DNA of 64,000 nucleotides from Spirosoma sp. KCTC 42546. Lineage in GTDB: Bacteria > Bacteroidota > Bacteroidia > Cytophagales > Spirosomataceae. The translations under genes and the position numbers were made by a program. Every line of letters begins with the position of its first letter. The stretch's first letter is position 1. The notes under the pieces were generated by a model, which worked only from the letters and a program-made list of their open reading frames with translations, searched no databases and was not told the DNA's origin. The stretch lies in the NCBI RefSeq assembly GCF_006965485.1, contig NZ_CP041360.1:868001-932000 (forward strand), written 5' to 3'. Positions 1-10,115 of the stretch are shown here, piece after piece.

Positions 1-1
1 A

Positions 2-1759
2 TGCGGACCTATTTCATATTTACCGAAACAACCAGGGGTAATAATACCAATTGATACAACTAAAATCGTACTTGATCCTGCTAAAGTACGATATATCGTT
101 ACTGACCGACTTAATATTGTTTTAACGGGTTCTAATAAAGATGTAGAAGCGTTTGCTAAGGCTTTTAAGAATGCTTACCCTAACGACGATTATAGAGTCA
201 TTTATTATGATCCAAAGACTTATCGCCTACAACTCGAAATACCGCCAACAGACCGGGAGCAGGTTAAGAAAAACTTATCCTCACAACTATCCGGTTTTAA
301 AATGTGGATTTTTTATGAAGGAGTTATTCGAGGTCAGCAAATAGCCAATGACCCAGGTTTTACTAATCAACTCCGCAGTTGGTATCATACAGCTGTACAG
401 GTTCCGGCCGCCTGGCAATATACCCAAGGCGATAACCGACTTGTTGTGGCAGTGGTTGATCAGGGCTTTGATTTGACTCATCCCGAAATTTCAAACCATA
501 TCGTACATCCGTATAATGTTCTTAATCATTCGCCTAATCTATCTCGCAGTCCCATGCTGGGTATGCACGGAACACACGTTGCGGGGATTGCTATAGGCAC
601 AGTAAACAACGGTATAGGCTTAGCTGGTATTGCCCCGAACTGCCGATTGATGCCGGTTCAAGTAGGCGATCCGATCGGGCAGATGGGAACAACATCGGTG
701 ATCGATGGCTTTCTCTATGCCATCGATAATGGGGCTAGCGTTGTTAATATGTCGCTAGGGATGCGGGCGGCTGCTGGCATTAAACTATTCTCCCCCGAAG
801 AACAGCAGGAATTAGCTAATATTTTATTTAAAGATGAAGAGCTGTTCTGGAATAGCTTATTTGACCGTGCTGAGGAGAAGAATGTTTCAGTGGTTTTAGC
901 TGCTGGCAATGATGATGTCATTATCGGACTTGACCCCATGCAGCGTTCAGAAAAGACATTTATTATATCAGCGACTGATCAAGCAAATAATAAAGCAGAT
1001 TTCAGTAACTACGGGAATGGCTCTACACTAAGTGCACCCGGAGTAAGGATTTTCAGTAGTGTACCCGACAGACGCTTTGCCTTTTTCGATGGTACAAGTA
1101 TGGCAGCTCCGATTGTAGCAGGCGGAGTTGCTCTACTGAAAAGTGTAAACCCTACGCTGACTTTTCGCCAACTGAAATCAATTCTACAGCAAACAGGGCT
1201 ACCCATTTATTCGTTGGGTGCCTATGTAGGCAACCTTATTCAATTAGGGAAAGCCCTGGAAATAGCTGCTCGTGGTCATCAGAGTGGCGGAGTGGCTAAC
1301 TGCTCCGATGTTCAGCGACAGATTGACAGTTTGCTGTTAATGGTTGAGCAACTCAAACAATCATGTGATGAAAATAACGCAGGCGACACTTTAAAACTTC
1401 CGCCCATTAACACAGGGTTAGATTTTGCAGTTGGACGATGGAAAAGTACGTCAGATATTGTGAATAATAAGGGAGAATTTGTCGAACTTTACTTTGATTT
1501 TCAGAAGACTGGCACCGGGACAATTACCCTGCGTGAAGCAAACGGTACCCAATGCTCTGCACCTTTAGCGTTCGGCCTAACAACCAACGAGTTCCATATA
1601 ACTCAACGTTCGGCGGCAATTTGCTCGCCCCCTCCACAACAGTATGCTTCCTATAGCTTCGGATGCCAATCCGATGCAAATGGTCATGCTTTGTGCACTG
1701 GACAGAATCAGCAAAATGTTGGCAATAATCTACGATTCAACCTTGTAAAAATTCAATAA
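2..1759 (+). CDS. S8 subtilisin-like serine peptidase, 5' partial
   Basis: The frame is open from base 2, so the true start lies outside the window. The first ATG at 302 falls inside a continuous reading frame with about 100 residues of coding sequence before it. The catalytic triad of the S8 family is visible: Asp in VVDQGFD (codon 458-460), His in GMHGTHVAG (575-577), Ser in DGTSMAAP (1097-1099), and an AAGND oxyanion motif near 900. The C-terminal third (about 1430-1759) is a Cys-containing domain I do not recognise. It heads a tightly packed + strand cluster (next gene 13 bp downstream) and could be the proteolytic arm of that system. Family call is firm; role is inference. Confidence 0.88.
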   Translation, partial: CGPISYLPKQPGVIIPIDTTKIVLDPAKVRYIVTDRLNIVLTGSNKDVEAFAKAFKNAYPNDDYRVIYYDPKTYRLQLEIPPTDREQVKKNLSSQLSGFKMWIFYEGVIRGQQIANDPGFTNQLRSWYHTAVQVPAAWQYTQGDNRLVVAVVDQGFDLTHPEISNHIVHPYNVLNHSPNLSRSPMLGMHGTHVAGIAIGTVNNGIGLAGIAPNCRLMPVQVGDPIGQMGTTSVIDGFLYAIDNGASVVNMSLGMRAAAGIKLFSPEEQQELANILFKDEELFWNSLFDRAEEKNVSVVLAAGNDDVIIGLDPMQRSEKTFIISATDQANNKADFSNYGNGSTLSAPGVRIFSSVPDRRFAFFDGTSMAAPIVAGGVALLKSVNPTLTFRQLKSILQQTGLPIYSLGAYVGNLIQLGKALEIAARGHQSGGVANCSDVQRQIDSLLLMVEQLKQSCDENNAGDTLKLPPINTGLDFAVGRWKSTSDIVNNKGEFVELYFDFQKTGTGTITLREANGTQCSAPLAFGLTTNEFHITQRSAAICSPPPQQYASYSFGCQSDANGHALCTGQNQQNVGNNLRFNLVKIQ

Positions 1760-1772
1760 CCAGACCATAACT

Positions 1773-2750
1773 ATGCCAAATCTTCTACCTTCAGAGTCTA
1801 TACTGGGTAATATCTTGCATGGAGTAGGGCTCATATTCTGTCTTCTCCTTCTCCTTTTTGGCCTACTTTACACCTTTAACGGTGAGATAATTATTAGCGC
1901 TTTTCTAACCATTCTGGCTGGTGCCATTCTAATAGCAATCACTCGAGTGCTTGTACGCTTAAAAAGCCGAAAAGATGCATATAAGCCGTTAGCACCTGAA
2001 TATGCCCTAATGGGAATATACTTACTGGTTTTCCTAATATTATTTCCATTGTCCTACCACGTATTAGCTATAGACCTGATTCGCAAGACCGAAATCAAAA
2101 AGGTTTGTCTAGATAAATTAAAGTTGCTCGATGTTCTTAAAGACGAGTATAGCAAACAAATTACTGACAAGCAGAATTCGCTCGGTACCAACGCACATAT
2201 ATTATTCAATAAATATAAACAGTCTGGAGGCAAGGATACTAAATCGATGATAGAGTTGAATAATCTGCTGGGAAGTACGCCAGGGAGCGAGCCGTTCGAT
2301 GTGAAAACGGGAGATGGATTAGATAAGGCTATTGAAGTAGCTCAGGATGGAATTAAACAGAAATATAATCTAAAAGAAAAAGGGGGGAAGGATCCTGAAA
2401 AGGATTTAAATGACTTTAAAGCCAAAGCCCAGGATGTATTTACAGATTGGCAAATTCGGGAAGTTGGCTACTATTATCAGAATATTGACAGAGTATTTGA
2501 GAACTACAAGACAGCCGCCCAAGCACCAGCGAAAATGCCAGACTTTGTTCCGACAATTGCCCCTACCAACGAAATAGACCTACAGAATTCTACGAAAATG
2601 TTAAGAAATGGTTCAGAAACATCCTGGGTATTTTCTCTGCTGGGTCTATTATTGATTCATTGGTGTATCCTGGCTCCTTACTTTCTGACAACTCGACCAG
2701 ACATGACACTTAAACGCAGTGATTCAGCAGATAATAGTATTTATATGTAA
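1773..2750 (+). CDS. polytopic inner-membrane protein, unknown function
   Basis: 325 residues. Three hydrophobic segments near residues 14-34, 39-60 and 78-98 are followed by a charged, probably helical soluble region (about 105-280) and a last segment near 285-305 ending in a short hydrophilic tail. I recognise no family. It lies between the S8 peptidase (13 bp upstream) and the GTPase (47 bp downstream), so it is probably a membrane scaffold or sensor for the same system. An even number of membrane segments would place both termini and the soluble domain on defined sides, but the orientation cannot be read from sequence alone. Confidence 0.75.
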   Translation: MPNLLPSESILGNILHGVGLIFCLLLLLFGLLYTFNGEIIISAFLTILAGAILIAITRVLVRLKSRKDAYKPLAPEYALMGIYLLVFLILFPLSYHVLAIDLIRKTEIKKVCLDKLKLLDVLKDEYSKQITDKQNSLGTNAHILFNKYKQSGGKDTKSMIELNNLLGSTPGSEPFDVKTGDGLDKAIEVAQDGIKQKYNLKEKGGKDPEKDLNDFKAKAQDVFTDWQIREVGYYYQNIDRVFENYKTAAQAPAKMPDFVPTIAPTNEIDLQNSTKMLRNGSETSWVFSLLGLLLIHWCILAPYFLTTRPDMTLKRSDSADNSIYM

Positions 2751-2797
2751 ATAATGAGACTCCTAACTTCAACCTTAACTAAATAATACTATTTATT

Positions 2798-4138
2798 ATG
2801 GCCATACCAAGCTTTTACCGTCCGGAACATTTTGACAAGATGTCAAAAGAAGACATAAAGGAAGCCGCCCGAAGGAATAGCTTCACTCTTGAAGATTTGC
2901 TCGTGGAGAGATATATTGATATGCAACGATATCAAGAGCTAAATCAGATATCCGAGGATGAGCATTATTATAATATGGCCAATAGGTCTTCACGGCCAGA
3001 GCTTGCAGATAAATATACAACACAGTACATTAAGGAATTGCTGAAAGGCGGGCAGATTAGCGAGCAGGGGTTACGTAACCACAGCATTTTTTCAGAGCTT
3101 GAACTGGCTGAACTTACTGACGATCATTACTATCTCATTCGTGCTGCCAATAGTAACGAGCGTCCAGAGTTGAAAAGGCGATACACTGATGAATTCATTA
3201 GACAATTGATTAATACCAACCAGATCAGTGAGGTGTTATTAAGGGATCGCAGCATATTTCCTCAAGTAAGGCTCGACGAAATTATGTTGAGACCCGTCAA
3301 GCCATTAGAATATTGGCTTGCAGATGCTCCAGCTCTTCTGGAAAATCGGGTGGACGTTTTTATTCTTGGGGTTGCAGGTTCAGGTAAATCAAGCTTTTTG
3401 GCAGGAGTACTCAAAGCGGCTCGCGACAGAGGTATTCTTGATATTCAGGTTATACAAGACGAATCAGGCAATGTTGTTACTAAACATGGCTATGGATACG
3501 GTAACCTTCTGATAAACTCTCTGGAACGAAATCTTCCTATTGCAGCAACTTCGTACGATTTCCTGACTTATGTACCCGTTAATTTTCAGGACGAAAAAGG
3601 TGAAGACCGGCCGCTTTCATTCATGGAAATGAGTGGAGAGTTGTTTCAGGAGTGCTATATGAAGGATAAGAACCAACTCAGTCCTAAACTACAAGACTAT
3701 TTATTCGGCGAAAACCAAAAAATGATAACGTGCGTCATCGATTATAGTGTACATAATTCCCAACGAATTCTGGATACACAACAATGGCAGCATTTCGACT
3801 GGTTCCTAAAGCTTCTGGAAATAAACAAAACCCTTTCAAGGTGCGTCTCTATCTCAATTCTCATCACAAAATGGGATTTTGCAGGAAATCTTACTGATAG
3901 TGAGTCTATAGATGCAGCTCAAAAGTTTGTGGAGAAAGAATACCTAAATCTTTATAAAATTTGTGAGCGATTAAAACAGAAATACAACCTTCGATTTAAA
4001 GTAATAACGTTCAGTCTAGGCACGTTTGACGGTCGTAACGCCGTCACCTATAAACCAAAAGATTCCGAGAAAATCCTTGATTGGTTTATCGCCAATTCCC
4101 CTCGTATTGTACAGAGAAAGCGCTGGTATAAATTCTGA
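2798..4138 (+). CDS. P-loop GTPase with N-terminal helical repeats
   Basis: 446 residues. The N-terminal 160 residues contain two copies of a roughly 50-residue repeat, each with a QISE..LR..SIF signature. A P-loop GVAGSGKS lies at residues 191-198, a Walker-B/G3-like FMEMSGE at 275-281, and TKWD at 357-360 matches the G4 motif [NT]KxD that gives guanine specificity. This combination points to a TRAFAC-type GTPase of the kind found in bacterial conflict operons rather than a AAA ATPase. The next gene starts 14 bp downstream and resembles the GTPase-associated partners of such enzymes. Substrate and partner are inferred from context only. Confidence 0.72.
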   Translation: MAIPSFYRPEHFDKMSKEDIKEAARRNSFTLEDLLVERYIDMQRYQELNQISEDEHYYNMANRSSRPELADKYTTQYIKELLKGGQISEQGLRNHSIFSELELAELTDDHYYLIRAANSNERPELKRRYTDEFIRQLINTNQISEVLLRDRSIFPQVRLDEIMLRPVKPLEYWLADAPALLENRVDVFILGVAGSGKSSFLAGVLKAARDRGILDIQVIQDESGNVVTKHGYGYGNLLINSLERNLPIAATSYDFLTYVPVNFQDEKGEDRPLSFMEMSGELFQECYMKDKNQLSPKLQDYLFGENQKMITCVIDYSVHNSQRILDTQQWQHFDWFLKLLEINKTLSRCVSISILITKWDFAGNLTDSESIDAAQKFVEKEYLNLYKICERLKQKYNLRFKVITFSLGTFDGRNAVTYKPKDSEKILDWFIANSPRIVQRKRWYKF

Positions 4139-4152
4139 AACGAACTTGATAT

Positions 4153-6531
4153 ATGAGCGGAGTTAAAATAGGATTAGTTATTTGGGGAACAAAGGGGGGG
4201 TTGCAGCGTTTTCTTACGACTGTTCCTGACTCTCTCAGTAAGGTGAAAGAAGAACCTTACCGGGATGCGCGGAGCATTTTTCAGGGGCTTCCTCATTTTT
4301 CAGAGGGCAGTCAGCCTCCAATACTTGTGACAAGATTACCGAATTTCGGTAATGTATGCATAAGTTGTTACTGGCAAGCAACAGATGATTTAGGTCGTCT
4401 TGGATTTCTAGCTATATCTCTTTTGATTCCTGATAACTTTACACTAAATGGTGAGGTAGTTCTCAATTTGTTAAAACAACTAACCAAGATCTATTGGCAA
4501 AACTATGTAACTGGCGGCTCATCAATAAAAAGCTATATCACTGAGGATATTAATCTTTTTCTACCTGTTATCAATAAAGTTGAACTTGAGTCCATTCGCT
4601 ATCCTAAATCGCCTGATAGTCCTTCAGAAAAGGCAACAATGGTTTATGAAAGCGCCGATAAACTGTCGTCGGCATTAACAAATCTGTTCGAAGACGAATT
4701 CGCCAGCTATCAGCAGTTATATCTACTTCCTAAAGGTGGTACTGTATCGCTTCTTTCAAATGTAGTAGCACCCGTACAGAGTATTCCAGAGGTAAGAAAA
4801 CGGCAAAATATACAGCTTGAAATTGTTGATGAGCGAAGCGGAAGTTCGCTAAACGGGGCAAAAATATCCGTCGAAATAAACGATAGAACACCAGATTATG
4901 ATCGGTACAAAGCGAATGACCGAGTTATAAAACGCATTAAGGACACGGATCGAATCAGTCTGAAAATTGATCAGGATGGCTACGTTTCAAAAACAATTGA
5001 ACCTGGTGATTTTCGAAAAGGATTAACTGGTGATTTATTTATAGCTAGGCTTACTCCAGAAAAGATATACACCGTTATTTTTATATTTCGTGAGAACTCA
5101 GATTGGAAACCTGTTCAGGGAGTGCAATGTGTAATTAATAATAATGGGGCAAGTCAGGACATAAAAGTTACTGACAATAGCACCAATCTAAGTGGGGTTA
5201 AGAAAAATGATATAATAACTATCAATTCCTGGAATACTGACTACGTACAGGTTCGTCATCCTTATACAGTTCCTCATGATTATTTTGAGGACGCTGACCG
5301 TCGTGGCACTGATATAGTATCGGTCGAGATAGAATTGGCGAGACGGTCTCCTTCGCCGGTTGTTTTTACAGGCCAGCCCCAAGAAGGAACAGGCACATTC
5401 CAGCCAGAGAATGTTAATGCTGGACAGCAAGATAATCCGACTGGATCGAAGTCTACAGTCTTAATTGGTGACCCTAACGACGCGAAGGAAGCAGGAAGGG
5501 AAGGCGATAAGACTTCTTCAGGCAATAACAACAAAGATGGAAAAGGAGGTTGGCAGGTACGTGTTTCCAAAGACACTATTATGGCAATTTTCTTGGGGCT
5601 AGTAGGCATCTTTGTAATTAGTGTAATCTCTTATATTGCCTATAATGAGTACACTAAATCTAAGCGTAGCTATATATCAGGCAGTGGCTCTACAAGAACA
5701 ACTACCAGTCAAGACAATCAGGATACCCAGCGCAATCTAGCAATCAAAAAGCTTGATTCTTGTTATACGAAATTTTATGCTGCTTATTCTAAAATAACCC
5801 AAGAGGGGATAATTGCACAAATTCGATGTTATCAATTCTCTGATTCATTGATACGATACTCTACCGAAATCTCATTAGACAATAAATATGTGGCTAACAA
5901 GGATACTATGCATAATAGGCTTGTATCAGCTTTTCGGAAAGTATTAAATAACGCTAAAATAGGTAAAAGGACTAGTAAATACGGAATACAGGCAGGTGGT
6001 AAGTTTTCAACACTTTCTTGGTATTCAAGTCACGCCAACTTTGATGAGAAGCTCAAAGGAGAATTTAAAGCTGATTCCGAAGCATTAGCATCAGCAACTC
6101 CTATGATACCTAAAAAAACAGAACCTAGAAAAAATACTCTTGTAAAGGGGGAGAATAAAAAAGGTAATCAGCCCAAGACTGAAGAAGGAGCTACGGTAGT
6201 AACTGAGGTAACTGACGATAAATCGAATAGTAATTCAAATACTTTAGATGATATTGTAAATACTGAAGTTTCCTTGGAAAATGCAAGCAAACAAATTGGT
6301 ATTGCTCAGAAAGCTCTACCCAAAACATTAGATAAAACTAACAATAAAAAGTTGCAAGAGTATATTACTTATTGTGCTTTGACGATGAAGATTTATAATC
6401 AGAAAACTAGAGTCGAGCAAAAGACATACAGCGAATGGAAAAATCAAATCGACGAATTGAAGTTAGTTTCAGAACCTTTTAGAGTAAACTTAAAAAGGAA
6501 GCTAGGAGAAATACAACAAAAATCGAATTGA
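4153..6531 (+). CDS. membrane-anchored GTPase-associated protein (GAP1-N-like)
   Basis: 792 residues. The N-terminal part (about 1-140) contains a GRLGFLAISLLIP stretch and a layout that recalls the N-terminal domain of GTPase-associated proteins in predicted conflict systems; this is recognition by eye. Residues 220-400 look like beta-rich, carboxypeptidase-regulatory or Ig-like modules. A Gly/Asn-rich charged linker precedes a single transmembrane helix near residues 475-497, followed by a long hydrophilic, Lys-rich C-terminal region that is probably on the other side of the membrane. It lies 14 bp after the GTPase gene, suggesting co-translation and physical partnership. Confidence 0.55.
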   Translation: MSGVKIGLVIWGTKGGLQRFLTTVPDSLSKVKEEPYRDARSIFQGLPHFSEGSQPPILVTRLPNFGNVCISCYWQATDDLGRLGFLAISLLIPDNFTLNGEVVLNLLKQLTKIYWQNYVTGGSSIKSYITEDINLFLPVINKVELESIRYPKSPDSPSEKATMVYESADKLSSALTNLFEDEFASYQQLYLLPKGGTVSLLSNVVAPVQSIPEVRKRQNIQLEIVDERSGSSLNGAKISVEINDRTPDYDRYKANDRVIKRIKDTDRISLKIDQDGYVSKTIEPGDFRKGLTGDLFIARLTPEKIYTVIFIFRENSDWKPVQGVQCVINNNGASQDIKVTDNSTNLSGVKKNDIITINSWNTDYVQVRHPYTVPHDYFEDADRRGTDIVSVEIELARRSPSPVVFTGQPQEGTGTFQPENVNAGQQDNPTGSKSTVLIGDPNDAKEAGREGDKTSSGNNNKDGKGGWQVRVSKDTIMAIFLGLVGIFVISVISYIAYNEYTKSKRSYISGSGSTRTTTSQDNQDTQRNLAIKKLDSCYTKFYAAYSKITQEGIIAQIRCYQFSDSLIRYSTEISLDNKYVANKDTMHNRLVSAFRKVLNNAKIGKRTSKYGIQAGGKFSTLSWYSSHANFDEKLKGEFKADSEALASATPMIPKKTEPRKNTLVKGENKKGNQPKTEEGATVVTEVTDDKSNSNSNTLDDIVNTEVSLENASKQIGIAQKALPKTLDKTNNKKLQEYITYCALTMKIYNQKTRVEQKTYSEWKNQIDELKLVSEPFRVNLKRKLGEIQQKSN

Positions 6532-6535
6532 AATT

Positions 6536-7360
6536 ATGAAACACTTTTTATATAAAAATCATTCCAAATTTTATAAAATGCGTGAGTATATATTTGGTAT
6601 TATGTTAGGGTTGATTTTTTTTAATCAACAGACATTGGGCAAATTTAAACAAGATCCGGTATATGACAAGATAAGAAATAGTATCAATATTTATCGCAAA
6701 GCTTCTACTTGGAACGAACAGAACTATAATCTGATTCGTGTACAAATTAACACTGCTACTACCAATCAACAACTTAATGCTACCCAGCAAAAAGAGTTAC
6801 TGGCTTTAGCTCAACAGGAGTATGTTCTTTCGCTTTCCAGTACGGCGTCCAGTTTTTTACGCACTGCCGGGTCGGACGCATTACCTCGATTGGCTGCTTT
6901 CGAAAATGCCATTAGCCGTATAAGTGCTAGTAGCAGTAGCGCGGCATCGGCTTTGAAGGGGGTTAGTGCAGGCATAGGTGACTTCCGCCAAATGGTCAGC
7001 TTACGTAATGCTGTATTAGGTTATACTCATAATGCAAAATACAACCCTGCTCAAACTAACAATCTCAGATCACAAATGAACCAATTGCTATCAGGCAATC
7101 TGCTCACCGGCAATACTTTTCTGACTAAGTTGAGGAGTGAATATAGCAATGAGTTAAATACACATATAGAAAAGCATCGTTATTTTTACGAGGTTGTAAA
7201 GCCCGATGCCGATAAAGGTGTAGCCTCCAACTGTGAGGTATTTAGTCAATATAAATTTTACTACAAGAGCTGCCATGAAGGACAGCCCAAACCTGCGGTA
7301 AGTCCTGTAATGGCTAAAGACAGTGCAACGACTAAGGACACGACTATCATCAAAAAATAG
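6536..7360 (+). CDS. exported helical protein, unknown function
   Basis: 274 residues. A hydrophobic segment around residues 18-32 (YIFGIMLGLIFF) preceded by basic residues looks like a signal peptide or anchor. The second Met (residue 15) is an equally good start and would give a more standard signal length. The mature part is Ser/Ala/Asn-rich and mostly helical, with a C-terminal CEVFSQYKFYYKSC pair of cysteines. The gene begins 4 bp after the previous stop, so it is probably translationally coupled to the membrane-anchored partner. No family recognised. Confidence 0.65.
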   Translation: MKHFLYKNHSKFYKMREYIFGIMLGLIFFNQQTLGKFKQDPVYDKIRNSINIYRKASTWNEQNYNLIRVQINTATTNQQLNATQQKELLALAQQEYVLSLSSTASSFLRTAGSDALPRLAAFENAISRISASSSSAASALKGVSAGIGDFRQMVSLRNAVLGYTHNAKYNPAQTNNLRSQMNQLLSGNLLTGNTFLTKLRSEYSNELNTHIEKHRYFYEVVKPDADKGVASNCEVFSQYKFYYKSCHEGQPKPAVSPVMAKDSATTKDTTIIKK

Positions 7361-7390
7361 AGCCTCCAACCAGCCCACTGATTATTGTCG

Positions 7391-8770
7391 ATGAAGAATC
7401 TATATTGTTTTCTGATTTGCTTTTTAGTTACATTAACTGGATCATTTGGCCAGAAGCCCTCCCCAATATCAAAGTCTGGACAAACCCAAGCTCCAATTGA
7501 CACTACAAAAGATAAAACAATTAATAAAGGTCCTATCCTCGAAAAGCAAGTAACCTCATTACGAGACTCGCTTAGAGTATTAAAGGCAACTATAAGTCAA
7601 AAAGAGGCTGAGAACAAGCGGCTTTCAATAGCAAATGATAATGCGAATCAACTATTAGAATCTGAAAGAAAAGCAAAAGAAATTACGAATATTCAAAATA
7701 ATTCATTAAAACAAAAAGCAGACCGGCATGCCAGAGATTCTGTGGAGATTGCAAAGTTAACCAAAGAAAAAGAAAAGCTAGAATCGGCCTTGTTAAGCAA
7801 AAGTAAGGATGATGTTGAACAGGCCAATTTAATGAATAAGCAGAGTGAATTACTAAAGAACAGAACAGAACAACATATTCGAGACTCTATACAAATTTCG
7901 GACTTAAAGAGTTATAAAGAAAAACAGGAAACTGATTTAAATAGCTACAAACAGTCGAAAGTTGAGCAGACTAATTTGATAAATCGTCAAAATGAACTAT
8001 TAAAGGTTAAGGCAGACCAACGTAGTAAAGATTCTATTCAAATTGCAATGCTAACCAATGAAAAACAGCAGATTCAGAATGATCTAAAAATCAAAGAAGA
8101 TACTTTTCAAAAAGAACGTACAGCCTTACAAATAGAACGAGATAAGCAACGAGTTGATATTACAAATTTAATTAAGAAAGGCAACGAATTAAATACGAAA
8201 CTACTTGGTCGTTTAGAAGCCGGTATCTTTAAAGCTATCAACAGTATTGAACTTAGTCAGCCAGAAGATTATAAGCTAAATCTGGACAAATTTCGAGATT
8301 TACAACAAGAATGTAAATCCTTAAGCGATCAAATACCAAAAGACGGACAACTTGCCCGTCAATGTGTACAGGTTGACAAGTATATATCTCTTTTAGAAAC
8401 ACTTGACAAAGCTCGATTAGCGTTAGATAAAGCTTACAATGAAAAGCAAGTAAGTACGATCATTGCTGATCTAAATAGTCGAAAAGGAAACGATTGGAAT
8501 AGTGAGCTTAAAACCAAAACGAATGACTATATAAACTTCCTAAATTCCTATAATCAGCTAACTAAAGATATTGCTTGTCACATCCGTGCTGCCACAGTGG
8601 CTTTCGATGTTGACAAGAAAAAAGCATCAGACAAATTACAATTAGCTCTTGATATTGTTGGCAAGTCGAGTTATACATATTTAGAGAGAGAGGTAATAAA
8701 CAGGCAAAAAGGTAACAAAAAACCGGATGAATTAATACCATATGAACTCATAAAAAAAGATTGTAAATGA
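7391..8770 (+). CDS. secreted coiled-coil protein, paralogue of the next gene
   Basis: About 459 residues from the ATG at 7391; the TTG two codons earlier is less likely. A signal peptide (MKNLYCFLICFLVTLTG, cleavage near FGQ) is followed by a long coiled coil (about residues 40-280) rich in Lys, Glu and Gln with regular SIQI/SLR heptads, then a C-terminal helical domain of about 170 residues. The next gene repeats the same architecture and the C-terminal domain closely, for example LREC/LQQEC and FLNSYNQLTKDIA-type segments. It resembles a periplasmic spacer or tether rather than an enzyme. Function unknown. Confidence 0.7.
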   Translation: MKNLYCFLICFLVTLTGSFGQKPSPISKSGQTQAPIDTTKDKTINKGPILEKQVTSLRDSLRVLKATISQKEAENKRLSIANDNANQLLESERKAKEITNIQNNSLKQKADRHARDSVEIAKLTKEKEKLESALLSKSKDDVEQANLMNKQSELLKNRTEQHIRDSIQISDLKSYKEKQETDLNSYKQSKVEQTNLINRQNELLKVKADQRSKDSIQIAMLTNEKQQIQNDLKIKEDTFQKERTALQIERDKQRVDITNLIKKGNELNTKLLGRLEAGIFKAINSIELSQPEDYKLNLDKFRDLQQECKSLSDQIPKDGQLARQCVQVDKYISLLETLDKARLALDKAYNEKQVSTIIADLNSRKGNDWNSELKTKTNDYINFLNSYNQLTKDIACHIRAATVAFDVDKKKASDKLQLALDIVGKSSYTYLEREVINRQKGNKKPDELIPYELIKKDCK

Positions 8771-8889
8771 GTACTATCCACTTGATAAGTAAACATTAGA
8801 TACCTACTCACTCATTTCTCAGAAGTACATGGTATGTTAATATTACTATAGGCCATCTTGGGGAGGAATTAAACAATTGATTATTTTCT

Positions 8890-10104
8890 ATGAAAAACTT
8901 ATGCTTTTTCTGGATTTACTTTGCTGTTTTTATAACAACTTCGTTAGGCCAGAAACTTCCCCAGAAAATAGGTTCATTTCAAACTCAAGTTGATACCACC
9001 AATAAGATATACTACTTTAAGGTAGATAGTGCATACTCTACCCTTGAAAAACAGATTTCCTCATTACGAGATTCGATCAAATTTATTAAATTTAATTTAC
9101 AGCAAAGTGAACAAAGGCGACAAATTCTTGAAAAAGAGCATGTGACCCTCATATCAACTCTTAAAAATACAAATCAAATAATAGCAAATGATAAATATGA
9201 ATTAAATCACCAATATGATTTATTGAAGAAGCAACTAGAACAGAAAAATCGTGATTCTATTCAAATAACGACACTAATATCGGACAAGGCTAAGCTATTA
9301 CATGAATTGAAAAGCTATAGAGATAGTCTCTATTTTATTAATCAGTATAATAGTAAATTAGTTAAAGAGCAATTAAACACCTCTGACTATCAGAAGAGTT
9401 TAGCCGTTGAAGTGGCATCATTACAAAAACAAAATGAAAATTTAAAGCATACTATAGAAGTTTTACAGAGTGAAAAAAATGATCAAAATAGCCAACAAAC
9501 ACAGTTAGCCACTAATAATCATAACTTGAATCAAACTCCTTCTGAACGATTAGAAGTAAATATTCAAAACGTTATTCGAAGGTTGTCCCTTGAGCATCCA
9601 GCAGATTACAATCAGAACTTAAATAAATTCAAGCAATTACAGCAGGAGTGTAAAGTCCTATTAAGTAAAACGTCTAATGAAGAACAGGTAACAAAGCTAT
9701 GTACTGAAGTAGATCAATATTCTTCAGTCCTTGAAAAGCTTGACAGGGCTCGACGGTCCTTGGATATACTTTATGATAGTCAGCAAGTAAATAATAGTAT
9801 TTATGAGCTTAACGAATGTAAAAAAAGTAAGTCGAGCCCTAATATTAAAGTAAAAATTGTCGATTACATAGACTTCCTAACAAACTATTGTCAACTAACT
9901 AAAGATATTGCTGGCTTTATACACGATGCAACGGTGGCTTTTAGTGCCAATGACAAGGATAAAGCAACAGCTAGACTACAAACAGCATTTAATATCGTCC
10001 ATAAATCGTGCTTTACCCATCTGGAGAGAGAAGTAATAAGCAGGCAAGTAGCCTTAATGCGCAATCAAAAACCTGTAGAGCTACTGAGAGGAAACTGTAA
10101 TTAA
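8890..10104 (+). CDS. secreted coiled-coil protein, second paralogue
   Basis: 404 residues with a signal peptide (MKNLCFFWIYFAVFITTSLG) and a coiled coil from about residue 50 to 220. Its C-terminal domain is homologous to that of the preceding gene: both contain LEREVI..RQ near the end, a TKDIA segment, and an AF..VDKKKA/AFSANDKDKA block. The coiled coil is shorter than in the paralogue, so the pair could form a heteromeric rod of fixed length. The 119-bp gap before it holds no gene; the 11-bp gap after it suggests co-transcription with the large protein downstream. Confidence 0.7.
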   Translation: MKNLCFFWIYFAVFITTSLGQKLPQKIGSFQTQVDTTNKIYYFKVDSAYSTLEKQISSLRDSIKFIKFNLQQSEQRRQILEKEHVTLISTLKNTNQIIANDKYELNHQYDLLKKQLEQKNRDSIQITTLISDKAKLLHELKSYRDSLYFINQYNSKLVKEQLNTSDYQKSLAVEVASLQKQNENLKHTIEVLQSEKNDQNSQQTQLATNNHNLNQTPSERLEVNIQNVIRRLSLEHPADYNQNLNKFKQLQQECKVLLSKTSNEEQVTKLCTEVDQYSSVLEKLDRARRSLDILYDSQQVNNSIYELNECKKSKSSPNIKVKIVDYIDFLTNYCQLTKDIAGFIHDATVAFSANDKDKATARLQTAFNIVHKSCFTHLEREVISRQVALMRNQKPVELLRGNCN

Positions 10105-10115
10105 AACCCACTGCC

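Noticed and set aside
1..300. The ATG at base 1 or the ATG at 302 as the start of the S8 peptidase
   Set aside because: Base 1 is in a different frame, and the peptidase frame is open through 302 back to base 2 with coherent coding sequence, so the gene is cut by the window edge.
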